Assembly (NCBI RefSeq): GCF_021390335.1
Contig: NZ_JAJUXK010000005.1
Span: forward strand, 434,001 to 498,000
Length of the DNA stretch: 64,000 bases
Source of the DNA: Dyadobacter sp. CY343
GTDB lineage: Bacteria; Bacteroidota; Bacteroidia; Cytophagales; Spirosomataceae
Direction: 5' to 3'
Numbering within the stretch: the first letter of the stretch is position 1; every line of letters starts with the position of its first letter. A program made the translations under genes and the position numbers. The notes under the pieces were generated by a model that was not told the origin of the DNA, ran no database searches, and saw only the letters and a list, made by a program, of their open reading frames with translations. Shown here in pieces: positions 51,617 through 60,766 of the stretch.

Positions 51617-53344
51617 TTAGTAACCAGGATTTTGCTTCAATTGAGGCGAAGAGTTCAGTACATTTTGTCCGATCGGGAAAATCTCCGTGTGGTTGTCCGC
51701 ATCCGGTTTCTTGTCCCACCAGGTGCCGGTATTGAACACGCCCCAGCGAATCAAATCTGTTCTTCTTCTTCCTTCTGCCAAAAACTCGCGCATCCATTCG
51801 TCAAGCATTTCCTGGTCGGTCAGCTGGCTTCCGTCGGCTTTGTAAAGACTTGGGGAACCAGTAGGGTAGTTGCGTTTGCGAACTGCATTCAGCAATACAG
51901 CCGCACCTGCTTTGTCGCCCGCTCTATATTTGCATTCAGCCAGAGAATAATAGATCTCCGCAAAACGAACCTCCGCATAAGCCGAAGAAATCTTGTTAGG
52001 GTCACTGCTTGGGTAGTACGGGTACTTCACCGGATACAAACCTGAGTTATTGTCCCCATTGTTCATGTTCGAAACCTTGTCGGCGATTTTGGTACCTGGT
52101 TTTGCATCCAGAAACTTACCAACCTGATCACGCAAAAACAGCGGGTACGGACCTTTGAAACCTCTTACAGTATCCGCCTTTCCCTGCGCATTCGTGTAAG
52201 GTAAATACCCGTACAGGAACATTCCCTCGCGCTGACTGTTACCCAGGTTTTTGTATTTTTTCAAACGTACATCATCCTTGTACTTCTGGAATTTAATAAA
52301 TGGTTTTCCCAAAGTAAAGTTGTATTCTACACTATCCACGTCGCGGCCGGGCTGCATTGCATACTTCGGGTTGGCATTACCAAAATCGGTGAACCCGAAA
52401 TAGCTTGGCGCCAGGTTAGGCAGCATCCAGAAATACATACCACCGTCATATTGCCAGTGCGTTTGCGCGAAACTTCCCGGGAAGCCGAAAATCGTTTCTT
52501 TCGAAGTCGGGTTCGTGTAATCAAATGGCGCGTCCCAGCGGCTTTCCAGCGCGTAGCTGCCATATTTTCCATCGATAATCTCCTGCGCAATTTTCGCACA
52601 ATCGGCAAAACGATCGGTGCCGGTGTACACTTTTGCATTTAGATACAAACGAACCAAAAGCGATGCTGCGCCACCCTGCGTCCAGCGTCCCGTAACATTA
52701 TCACCCAATGTCGTATTGGTAGGCAGTTTCGGAAGCGCATCTTTCAATTCCTGCTCGATGAATGCAAATGCTTCCTGCGGCGGAACCTGGTCCCCACCAG
52801 TTGTCTGACCTTTTACTTTCGTTACGATCACAATGTTGCGGTAAAAATCCAGCAAACGAATGTTCAGCCAGGCCCGAAGTACTTTCAGCTCCGCGATCAT
52901 ACCGTCAAGTTCTTCGCGGGTCATTTCGAACTTGGTAGGGTCGGTAATACCTTCCAGATCTTCCAGTGAGTTGGTTGCCAGTGTCACACCGCCGTAAAGC
53001 GCATTCCACGCATCGCTTGTAAAACCGTCCTGCGGAGTCCAGGTGTGGTAATGCACGCGCTGGAACTGCCCGCCGTCAAACCAGTCGCCCTGACGGTTGA
53101 TGGTCATCATTTCGTCGGAGCTGTTTTCCTGCAGCATAAATGTACTGCCGCCCTGAATGCTCCAGTAGCTATGCTCGAATGCCCTTAGAAAGTCGCGGAT
53201 CACGTCTTGCCGTGTTTGCAGGAAGTTTTCGGAAGTGATCCGGTCGTATAGTTCTTCGTCCAGGTTGGTACAGCCCGCCGTCACCGAAAGCAGTGCGCAG
53301 GCAGCAAACCTGAGTATATATTTTGAAATTCGATTCCTTTTCAT
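51617..53344 (-). CDS. SusD/RagB-family lipoprotein of the second PUL
   Basis: 575 residues. A lipoprotein signal has Cys at about 25 (ALLSVTAGCTNLDEELYDR). SusD features include FLRAFEHSYWSIQG, LKVLRAWLNIRLLDFYRN, RFAEIYYSLAECKYRAG and the C-terminal EFLAEGRRRTDLIRWGVF. It captures the ligand at the surface with its SusC partner, which lies 18 bp upstream. Ligand unknown. Confidence 0.9.
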   Translation of the reverse strand: MKRNRISKYILRFAACALLSVTAGCTNLDEELYDRITSENFLQTRQDVIRDFLRAFEHSYWSIQGGSTFMLQENSSDEMMTINRQGDWFDGGQFQRVHYHTWTPQDGFTSDAWNALYGGVTLATNSLEDLEGITDPTKFEMTREELDGMIAELKVLRAWLNIRLLDFYRNIVIVTKVKGQTTGGDQVPPQEAFAFIEQELKDALPKLPTNTTLGDNVTGRWTQGGAASLLVRLYLNAKVYTGTDRFADCAKIAQEIIDGKYGSYALESRWDAPFDYTNPTSKETIFGFPGSFAQTHWQYDGGMYFWMLPNLAPSYFGFTDFGNANPKYAMQPGRDVDSVEYNFTLGKPFIKFQKYKDDVRLKKYKNLGNSQREGMFLYGYLPYTNAQGKADTVRGFKGPYPLFLRDQVGKFLDAKPGTKIADKVSNMNNGDNNSGLYPVKYPYYPSSDPNKISSAYAEVRFAEIYYSLAECKYRAGDKAGAAVLLNAVRKRNYPTGSPSLYKADGSQLTDQEMLDEWMREFLAEGRRRTDLIRWGVFNTGTWWDKKPDADNHTEIFPIGQNVLNSSPQLKQNPGY

Positions 53345-53362
53345 TTTTTCTAAATCAGAATA

Positions 53363-56300
53363 TTAGAATGTAAGTTGTAATCCCAGCAACAGCTGTGTTG
53401 TCGACGGATAATAGTTCAGCGTACCATTGTTATCCGAGTTGGTATTTACGCCCGGATACAATCCGTTGATCTGGATCAGGTCGGGATCACCGCCGGTAAA
53501 CTTGGTGAATGTCGCCAGGTTACGGGTAGTAGCATAAATGCGCGCCGATTGCATGAATTTCGATTTGATCGGCTGCGTATAGCTCAGCGTGATGTTGTCT
53601 ATTTTCAAGAATCCGCCTGGTTCCAAAAAGTAATCCGACAAGGAGGAATACGTTGCAGTACTCGTCAGTTTCGAATATTTGCCACCGTCAATAGCTGAGG
53701 TCAGCATGTTCGCATTTTGCTGTGCAGCAGGTGTACCCAGATAGAATGCATAGGTATTGAACAGTTTATACCCAAATGCACCGCGCAGGAACACGCTCAG
53801 GTCCCAGTTCTTGTAAGTGAAATTGTTAGTTAAACCAGCCGTAAACTTTGGAAGCCCGTTGCCGATAAACTGCTTGTCGTCGTTGTTGGCCTCATTCGCA
53901 GGTACGATCTCACCATTTTTGTTATACACCAGCAATGCACCATCATCATTTACGCCAGCCGATTTCAATGCGTAGAAGCTACCGATCCGTCTGTCTTCCT
54001 GCAAACGCTGCAATGTTCCCGGACTTCCCGGCGCAGGCATCCCCACTACGTCGATGTAGCTCTGACCTTTGAAGAGGTTATTAGAAAACGAGACAAATTT
54101 ATTGTTATTAAATGCACCGGTAAGTGAAGCGTTATAGCTGAAAGCGCCTTTGTTGACCACAGCCGCACTCAATTGTAATTCCACGCCCGTATTGCGCATG
54201 GTACCGACGTTCGCAAATGTTTGTCCCTGGATATTTGGTGGGTTGGCAACATTATAGTTACCCAAAAGATCCTTGTTCGTCCGCACATAGTAGTTGGCGC
54301 TACCTGTGATTTTACTGCTAAATAGCTCAAAGTCAACACCTACGTTGAAGTTGGCCGACTTTTCCCAGCGCAGATTGTAGTTGGTGTTCTGGCTTGGTCC
54401 CCACACCTGGTAGGAGCTTCCGTTGTAAGGATAATATCCGTAGCCTCCGTAGGTATCCAGGGAGAGGTAGTTGCCAAAATCCTGGTTACCCGTTTCACCA
54501 TAATCCGCACGCAGTTTCAGCTCATTCAGCCAGGGTAGACCTTTCATGAAGTTCTCCTGCGTCAGTCGCCATGCAAACGACGCTGCCGGGAAATATCCCC
54601 ATTTATTGTCATAACCGAATTTGGAAGAACCTTCTCTGCGAAGACTGGCAGACAGGTAATATTTTTGGTCAAAATCATAGTTCACACGTCCGAAAAACGC
54701 GATTAGCTTCGAGCTGTTTTTGTAAGAACCTACGCCGTTGATCCCTTTTTCCAGGTTCCATAATCCTGTTCCCAGTCCATTATAGGTCAATACATTGGAA
54801 GGGAAATTTTCATTGCCCGCGTTGAATCCGGAGGAAACGAAATACTGATAAGAATAACCGGCAAGCAGTTTCACTGAATGTTTGCCGCGGTCAAGGAAAT
54901 AATTTCCCAACCATTCCAGACTTTTCTGATCGTTCTCTTCCAGCCGCTGCGACGCCGAATTCCGTCCGGTACCGTTGATTACCGGTGTGATGTTGGAAGG
55001 CGTAAAATCCATCAGACGATAAGAAGAACTTACCTCTCCGAAAGTCAGTGTCGTGTTCAGGTTTTCGAGAATATTCAGCTTAATTGATCCATTCAGATCC
55101 AGTGACTTGCGCTCGCGGTCCCGAACAACCATTTTTGCATTCTCCACCGGGTTGTTAGCGAAAAAGCCAGAATTAATGTAGCTGTATTTGCCGGTAGAAT
55201 CAAACACAGATATTGTCGGATTGAGCGTCAATGCGTAGTTGAATGCGCTATAATCAGCCTCACTGATCTTTGCATACCGAGGAGCTACACTGAATGTAAG
55301 TGCCAGAAGATTATTGGCTGTGGTATGATTGATATTCACCCGGCCACCGTATTCTCTTTTACCCGAGCGCAGGTCAATACCATTTGCATCGCGGTAATCC
55401 ACGGATGTAAAGTAGTTTGTCTGCCCGCTTCCGCCCGAAAATTGCAAAGTATGCTTGTGGGAGAACGAAGGCTGGCGGCTTACTTCTTTCAGCCAGTTGG
55501 TATTTCCTCCAAAATCAAAACCCCGCTTATTAGCCAGGAATTCATCTTTGGAAAGCACTGAAAGCTCATTGGCCAGATAGTCAAATGTAGTGTAACCGTC
55601 GTAGAATAAACGCGGCTCGGCAGAGCCTTTTTTGGTGGTGATCACAATTACCCCGTTGCTTCCGCGTGTACCATAAATAGCCGAAGCCGCGCCGCCTTTC
55701 AGCACGTCGATGGATTCGATCTCGTTCTGGTTGATGTTGTCAATGTTACCACCCGGAATACCGTTCACGACAAACAATGGTCCGAGACCCGCGCTGCGTG
55801 AGGATGCACCGCGAAGCTGGATATTAGGCGAGGAGTTTGGATCGGCCGTGGAGGTATTGGTCACGGTAAGCCCTGCTACCTTGCCCTGAATCGCCATCAT
55901 CGGGTTGTTACCACCCACGCGCAGCAGGTCTTTGGAAGAAAGGTGCGTGATCGCGCTCGAAACTTCTCTTTTATTCAAAGATCCGTATCCGATCACGACC
56001 ACTTCATTAAGGGTTTTTTGATCTTCCGTCAATGTGATTTCCACATTCGACTTGTTTGTTACATCTACATCCTGAGCTACATAGCCCACGCTTGAAACCG
56101 TGATTGTTTTGGCTCCCGCAGGAAGCTGCAATGTGAACTTACCCTCCGCATCGGTGGTAGTTCCATTGCCTGTGCCTTTCTCGACAACCGAAACACCCGG
56201 CAAAGCGCCTTGTTTATCGGAAATTTTACCAGAAATTGAGGTGCCGGTCTGTGCCTGAGCTACCCCGGACATGGCCACAAGTACGCCGAAAAGCATTGCG

Positions 56301-56377
56301 ATCGCTGTCCTTGCAGACCAGCTCCTCCGCATTTGCCATTTAGCAGCTTGCGCCATTTTGTACAAATTATTGTTCAT
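53363..56377 (-). CDS. SusC/RagA-family TonB-linked transporter of the second PUL
   Basis: About 1004 residues from ATG 56377. The signal peptide ends SGVAQAQ. A CarboxypepD_reg-like domain (about 48-125) begins ISGKISDKQGALPGVSVVEK, then the EVVVIGYGS box, the plug with IDVLKGGAASAIYGTRGSNG, and the barrel to the final strand STTQLLLGLQLTF. Transport of the SusD ligand across the outer membrane is expected. It diverges from the hybrid two-component gene, which probably regulates it. Confidence 0.92.
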   Translation of the reverse strand: MNNNLYKMAQAAKWQMRRSWSARTAIAMLFGVLVAMSGVAQAQTGTSISGKISDKQGALPGVSVVEKGTGNGTTTDAEGKFTLQLPAGAKTITVSSVGYVAQDVDVTNKSNVEITLTEDQKTLNEVVVIGYGSLNKREVSSAITHLSSKDLLRVGGNNPMMAIQGKVAGLTVTNTSTADPNSSPNIQLRGASSRSAGLGPLFVVNGIPGGNIDNINQNEIESIDVLKGGAASAIYGTRGSNGVIVITTKKGSAEPRLFYDGYTTFDYLANELSVLSKDEFLANKRGFDFGGNTNWLKEVSRQPSFSHKHTLQFSGGSGQTNYFTSVDYRDANGIDLRSGKREYGGRVNINHTTANNLLALTFSVAPRYAKISEADYSAFNYALTLNPTISVFDSTGKYSYINSGFFANNPVENAKMVVRDRERKSLDLNGSIKLNILENLNTTLTFGEVSSSYRLMDFTPSNITPVINGTGRNSASQRLEENDQKSLEWLGNYFLDRGKHSVKLLAGYSYQYFVSSGFNAGNENFPSNVLTYNGLGTGLWNLEKGINGVGSYKNSSKLIAFFGRVNYDFDQKYYLSASLRREGSSKFGYDNKWGYFPAASFAWRLTQENFMKGLPWLNELKLRADYGETGNQDFGNYLSLDTYGGYGYYPYNGSSYQVWGPSQNTNYNLRWEKSANFNVGVDFELFSSKITGSANYYVRTNKDLLGNYNVANPPNIQGQTFANVGTMRNTGVELQLSAAVVNKGAFSYNASLTGAFNNNKFVSFSNNLFKGQSYIDVVGMPAPGSPGTLQRLQEDRRIGSFYALKSAGVNDDGALLVYNKNGEIVPANEANNDDKQFIGNGLPKFTAGLTNNFTYKNWDLSVFLRGAFGYKLFNTYAFYLGTPAAQQNANMLTSAIDGGKYSKLTSTATYSSLSDYFLEPGGFLKIDNITLSYTQPIKSKFMQSARIYATTRNLATFTKFTGGDPDLIQINGLYPGVNTNSDNNGTLNYYPSTTQLLLGLQLTF

Positions 56378-56491
56378 CAAAATTGTTGTTTAAGCGGATT
56401 GTTGAGGTCCGGACTTGTTACTATCTGATTAATTTATTGGACTTATTTTAAGTGGTGCGAATTTCCTGCTTTACAGATTAATTAAATGATC

Positions 56492-56525
56492 GTTGAGTCT
56501 CAATTTCAGATCAAAATGTCTCAAC
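56492..56525. promoter_or_regulatory. Inverted repeat in the SusC/regulator divergent gap
   Basis: GTTGAG (56492-56497) and CTCAAC (56520-56525) form an inverted repeat with 22 bp between, and a further TCTCAA lies inside. The 249-bp gap separates the SusC gene from the hybrid regulator gene. It could bind the regulator's AraC domain, but the arms are only 6 bp. Confidence 0.3.
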
Positions 56526-56626
56526 TATGAGATTTATGAATTACCGATGATTTAACAGGGATATATTTATAAAAATGTTCAACTGAAAAACGCCGGCCAA
56601 TTGCCCGGATCCGTTCCATTGCCCGA

Positions 56627-59600
56627 GTGAAAAAGTTGCTTGTAATCTTATGCTGCCTGTTTTACGGTCTGACCTCCCTGGGTCAGGATGCGCCTTACTA
56701 TTTCAAAAACTACACGGTTTCCGACGGACTTTCGGGTAATGCGACTACCGATATTATCCAGGATAAAAAGGGTTTTATCTGGGTCGCCAGCCGCAACGGG
56801 CTCAACCGTTTTGACGGGAATTCTTTCAAGATTTTCAGGAGCAAAGAAGAGGATTCCACCAGCCTGGGAAGTAACTCGGTTTTTTCACTTTATGAGGATG
56901 GAAATGAAAAACTCTGGATCGGGACTCACAAAGGCGTTTATCTGTATAATCCTATTTCAGATCAATTTTCCGCTTTCAAAATGATTCCGGCGGGGGAAGT
57001 ACGCCTGGTACGCGGCGACAGGCAAGGCGGGGTATGGATTATTTCGGACAACCAGCTATACCGTTTCGATCCTAAAAAAAATACGGTTACAGCACTTCCC
57101 GACGCGGCGAATACGGTTTCTGTCCACATTTCTTCGAGCGGGAGCGCGTGGGCCTCTTTCAGCAATGGCGTGATTCGGCGGTACCAGCCCGAAACGGGCC
57201 GGGTAGCCAAATTCGACCTTTCGGGCCGCGTCAATGAGATTTTTTCAAATATGCGGCTGCACTCGGTTTCTGATTCTACGCTGCTGATCGGGAATATGAA
57301 ACGGATCCTGCTTTTTAATTACCGCACGGACGAGATCACAGATATTTCGGAGCAGGGGGGACAGAAACAGGATATCTACATCCATACTTTTTTCGAAAAT
57401 GGTAAAAATGAATACTGGCTCGGCTCGGAATCCGGGCTTTTTATTCTCGATCTGAAAAAGAAAAAAATGAAGCAGATCGTGAAGGAAAGGTATAATGCCT
57501 ATTCGATCACGGATAATATCATCAATGCGATTTTCAAGGATCGGGAGGGCGGTATCTGGATTACTACACAGTTTGGCGGGGTGAATTACTATTCGTCGGA
57601 GTTTAACCGATTTCAGAAATATTTCCCTCAGCCGGGCAACAGCATCAGCGGCAGCCTGATCCATGAAATTACGAAAGACCAGTACGGCAAGCTCTGGATC
57701 GGGACTGAGGATGCGGGTCTGAACCAGCTGGATCCGCAAACGGGCAAATTCAAATCGTTTCTGCCCGATGGTAAAAAGGGCAGCATTTCCTACCGCAATC
57801 TGCACGGGCTCGTGGCCGATGGGAACGAACTCTGGATCGGGACTTACGAGCACGGACTGGATGTAATGGACCTGAGAACTAACAAGGTAATCAGGCATTA
57901 CAGCACCAGCATGCCCAATACATTCGGCAGTAATTTTGTAGTGACGCTTTATAAAACAAGAGCAAACGAAATTCTCGTCGGTACCTGGTCCGGATTATTT
58001 AAGTACAACCGTAAAACCGACGATTTTACACCGCTGACCTTTGTGAATACGCAGGTGCAGAGCATTCACGAGGATAGGGAAGGAACACTCTGGGTAGCGA
58101 GCTACGGTGGCGGGATTTTTTATTTTAACCCAAAAACCGGGAAAAAAGGAAGGATACAGTACGACGCCAGCAAGAAAAACGGGCTGCCGGATAACTACAT
58201 TAACAGCCTCTACCAGAGCAAAAGCGGCGATATGTGGTTTTGTACCGAGCACGGACTTTCCAGATATAATCCGGTTACGCGAAAATTTAAAAACTATCGT
58301 ATTGAGGATGGACTACCTGATAACCAGGTCTTTCGGATTCTGGAAGATAGTATGGGTAATTTCTGGATCTCCACTTCGCGCGGCCTGGCGATGCTGGATC
58401 CGAAGACCGGCACTTTCAGGAATTACAATGAAGCAAACGGGCTGCCGAGCGAGCAGTTCAATTATAATTCTGCATTCAAAAATGACGACGGTACCTTGTT
58501 CTTCGGCACAGTGGCCGGGCTGGTCAGCTTCAAACCTGGGTCATTTAACAAAAACACTTACGTACCACCTGTATACGTCACCGGCATTCAGGCCAACAAT
58601 CAGGAGCTGCGCATTGGCGGCAAGGATTCACCGCTGGCCGAATCGCCCGTTTACACAAGTTCGATCCGGCTGCCTTACGACCGGTCGAGCCTCAGTTTCG
58701 ATGTGGCTGCGCTCAGTTATGTCATTCCTGAGATGAATAGCTATCAATACAAAATGGAGGGACTTGATCAGCAGTGGTTTACATTAAGCGGTAGCAGAAA
58801 AATCTCGTTTTCAAAACTACCGCCCGGGCATTATGTGTTGAGAGTAAAGGGAGCGAATAACGACCAGGTCTGGAATAGCCGGGAAACGCGGCTGAATATT
58901 GACATTCTGCCTCCCTGGTGGGCTACTGTGTGGGCTTACCTGCTTTACGGGTGCATTGTGACGGGGATTGCCGTTGTGGTTTTCCGGTACTACCACCTGG
59001 CGATGGGCGAGAAGAGCAAGCGCGAAATTGGAGCGATGGAGATTGCCAAGGAACGGGAGATCTATAATGCCAAGATCGATTTTTTTACAAACGTTGCCCA
59101 TGAAATAAGGACCCCGCTGACGCTGATCAAAATGCCGCTGGACAAACTGCTGTCCGGCGAGCAGGCCAATACGGAGACATTTGAAAACCTGACTATGATC
59201 GATAAAAATGCCAACCGCCTTATTGATTTAACCAACCAGCTGCTCGATTTCAGAAAAGCAGAGGCGAATAATTTTAGCCTGAATTTTACCAAAACAGATA
59301 TTAATGAGCTGCTCGGCGACGTATTTGCTACATTCAAACTGGCGGCGGATCAAAAGAATATCACCTATAAGATCGAGCTGCCGCGCATTGCCTTGCAGGC
59401 TTATGTTGACCATGAAGCTTGCAAGAAAATAATCAGCAACCTGATCAGTAATGCGATCAAATATGCGGACAGCCTGATCCGCGTGAAACTGCTGCCGTTT
59501 AACAGTGACGACCTGCTATTTCACATCGAATTCAGCAACGATGGATTTTTGGTGAAGGAGGAAGACCGGGAGAAAATTTTTGAACCTTTCTTTCGCATGG

Positions 59601-60595
59601 AATCCACGCAAAAGCAGCAGGGAACAGGTATTGGGCTGCCGCTTGCACGCTCGCTGGCGGAGCTGCACAAAGGAAAACTGGAAATGAAGCGCCAGGAGGC
59701 TCAGCTGAATACATTCCTGCTTTCGCTGCCTATTCACCAGGATTATGAAATGGATCTCAAAGGCGAGCATGTGACGGAACAGGCGGATTATGTTAATGAC
59801 GAGGAGGTAAATGAAGCTGCGGATCCGGATAGGCCGGTGATACTTTTGGTGGAGGATAATGTTGAGATCCTCAACTACCTGAGCCGGGAGCTGAGCTCGT
59901 CGTACCATGTGATGCGCGCACTCGATGGGCAGCAGGCGATAGAGGTGATGCAGCGGGACAATGTGCAACTGGTGATCAGCGATATTATGATGCCGGTTAT
60001 GGACGGGATCGAGCTTTGCCGCCGGGTGAAGCACGACGTGCAGTTCAGCCACATTCCGGTGATTTTGCTGACGGCTAAAAATTCCATCAACTCGAAAATA
60101 GAAGGGCTGGAAGTGGGCGCGGATGCTTACATTGAAAAACCGTTTTCCTTCGAACACCTCGCCGCACAGATCACCAATCTGATCAATAACAGGAATATCA
60201 TCAAAGAATATTTCGCCCGCTCCCCGCTGACCCACATCAAAGGAATCGCTTTTTCCACCGCAGATAAAAATTTTCTCGAAAAGCTGAATGCAATCATTTT
60301 TCGACGCATTTCGGATAGTAACCTGGATGTGGACCTGCTTTCTTCCATGATGAACATGAGCCGGCCAACCTTATATCGCAAGATCAAAGGAATCTCAGAT
60401 ATGACGCCCAATGAACTGATCAACCTTTCACGCCTGAAACGTGCCGCCGAACTGCTGGCCGAGAATAAGTATAAGATCAATGAAGTGGCCGATATGGTAG
60501 GATACAGCGTGCCTACCAACTTTTCACGGGATTTTCAGAAACAGTTCGGAATGAGTCCATCCAGTTATATCTCAAAGCTCAGGGAAGAAGGGTAG
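56627..60595 (+). CDS. Hybrid two-component system regulator (HTCS)
   Basis: 1322 residues. The signal peptide is followed by Reg_prop propeller repeats (about 25-660: GLSGNATTDIIQDKKGFIWV, NEKLWIGTHKGVYLY, GKLWIGTEDAGLNQL) and a Y_Y_Y domain (about 690-760). One transmembrane helix lies at about 763-790. A HisKA has the His at about 825 (FFTNVAHEIRTPLTLIK), an ATPase follows, then a receiver with Asp at about 1119 (LVISDIMMPVMDG), and an AraC domain at the end (MMNMSRPTLYRKIKGIS, GYSVPTNFSRDFQKQFG). The HTCS senses a glycan breakdown product in the periplasm and activates its PUL in one polypeptide. It is divergent from the SusC-SusD-cytochrome operon. GTG start. Confidence 0.93.
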   Translation: MKKLLVILCCLFYGLTSLGQDAPYYFKNYTVSDGLSGNATTDIIQDKKGFIWVASRNGLNRFDGNSFKIFRSKEEDSTSLGSNSVFSLYEDGNEKLWIGTHKGVYLYNPISDQFSAFKMIPAGEVRLVRGDRQGGVWIISDNQLYRFDPKKNTVTALPDAANTVSVHISSSGSAWASFSNGVIRRYQPETGRVAKFDLSGRVNEIFSNMRLHSVSDSTLLIGNMKRILLFNYRTDEITDISEQGGQKQDIYIHTFFENGKNEYWLGSESGLFILDLKKKKMKQIVKERYNAYSITDNIINAIFKDREGGIWITTQFGGVNYYSSEFNRFQKYFPQPGNSISGSLIHEITKDQYGKLWIGTEDAGLNQLDPQTGKFKSFLPDGKKGSISYRNLHGLVADGNELWIGTYEHGLDVMDLRTNKVIRHYSTSMPNTFGSNFVVTLYKTRANEILVGTWSGLFKYNRKTDDFTPLTFVNTQVQSIHEDREGTLWVASYGGGIFYFNPKTGKKGRIQYDASKKNGLPDNYINSLYQSKSGDMWFCTEHGLSRYNPVTRKFKNYRIEDGLPDNQVFRILEDSMGNFWISTSRGLAMLDPKTGTFRNYNEANGLPSEQFNYNSAFKNDDGTLFFGTVAGLVSFKPGSFNKNTYVPPVYVTGIQANNQELRIGGKDSPLAESPVYTSSIRLPYDRSSLSFDVAALSYVIPEMNSYQYKMEGLDQQWFTLSGSRKISFSKLPPGHYVLRVKGANNDQVWNSRETRLNIDILPPWWATVWAYLLYGCIVTGIAVVVFRYYHLAMGEKSKREIGAMEIAKEREIYNAKIDFFTNVAHEIRTPLTLIKMPLDKLLSGEQANTETFENLTMIDKNANRLIDLTNQLLDFRKAEANNFSLNFTKTDINELLGDVFATFKLAADQKNITYKIELPRIALQAYVDHEACKKIISNLISNAIKYADSLIRVKLLPFNSDDLLFHIEFSNDGFLVKEEDREKIFEPFFRMESTQKQQGTGIGLPLARSLAELHKGKLEMKRQEAQLNTFLLSLPIHQDYEMDLKGEHVTEQADYVNDEEVNEAADPDRPVILLVEDNVEILNYLSRELSSSYHVMRALDGQQAIEVMQRDNVQLVISDIMMPVMDGIELCRRVKHDVQFSHIPVILLTAKNSINSKIEGLEVGADAYIEKPFSFEHLAAQITNLINNRNIIKEYFARSPLTHIKGIAFSTADKNFLEKLNAIIFRRISDSNLDVDLLSSMMNMSRPTLYRKIKGISDMTPNELINLSRLKRAAELLAENKYKINEVADMVGYSVPTNFSRDFQKQFGMSPSSYISKLREEG

Positions 60596-60766
60596 GGAAC
60601 CCTGCTTATTTCGGTTTGCTGCCAGGTAGGTTCAGCAGCATTATATGAGGGTGAGATCTTGCAAGTTCAGGTTGGTATTTAGCGGTTTCGCGAAATATTT
60701 TTAGGGTTTGTTGAGTCAAAAAATGACCTTTGTCTGTACTCATAAAAGCCTCATTATCTTTCTATT

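Noticed and set aside
57245..57898. A 217-codon leftward open frame inside the HTCS gene
   Set aside because: The opposite strand encodes Reg_prop repeats with strong motifs; the leftward frame is a by-product of codon bias.
59516..60235. A 239-codon leftward open frame inside the HTCS receiver region
   Set aside because: Antisense to the receiver domain; composition (His- and Phe-rich) is typical of a shadow frame.
60596..60766. Possible promoter or terminator between the HTCS and beta-helix genes
   Set aside because: TTTG stretches are present, but the spacing does not fit the Bacteroidota consensus, and the only hairpin (GCTG/CAGC) is too short.
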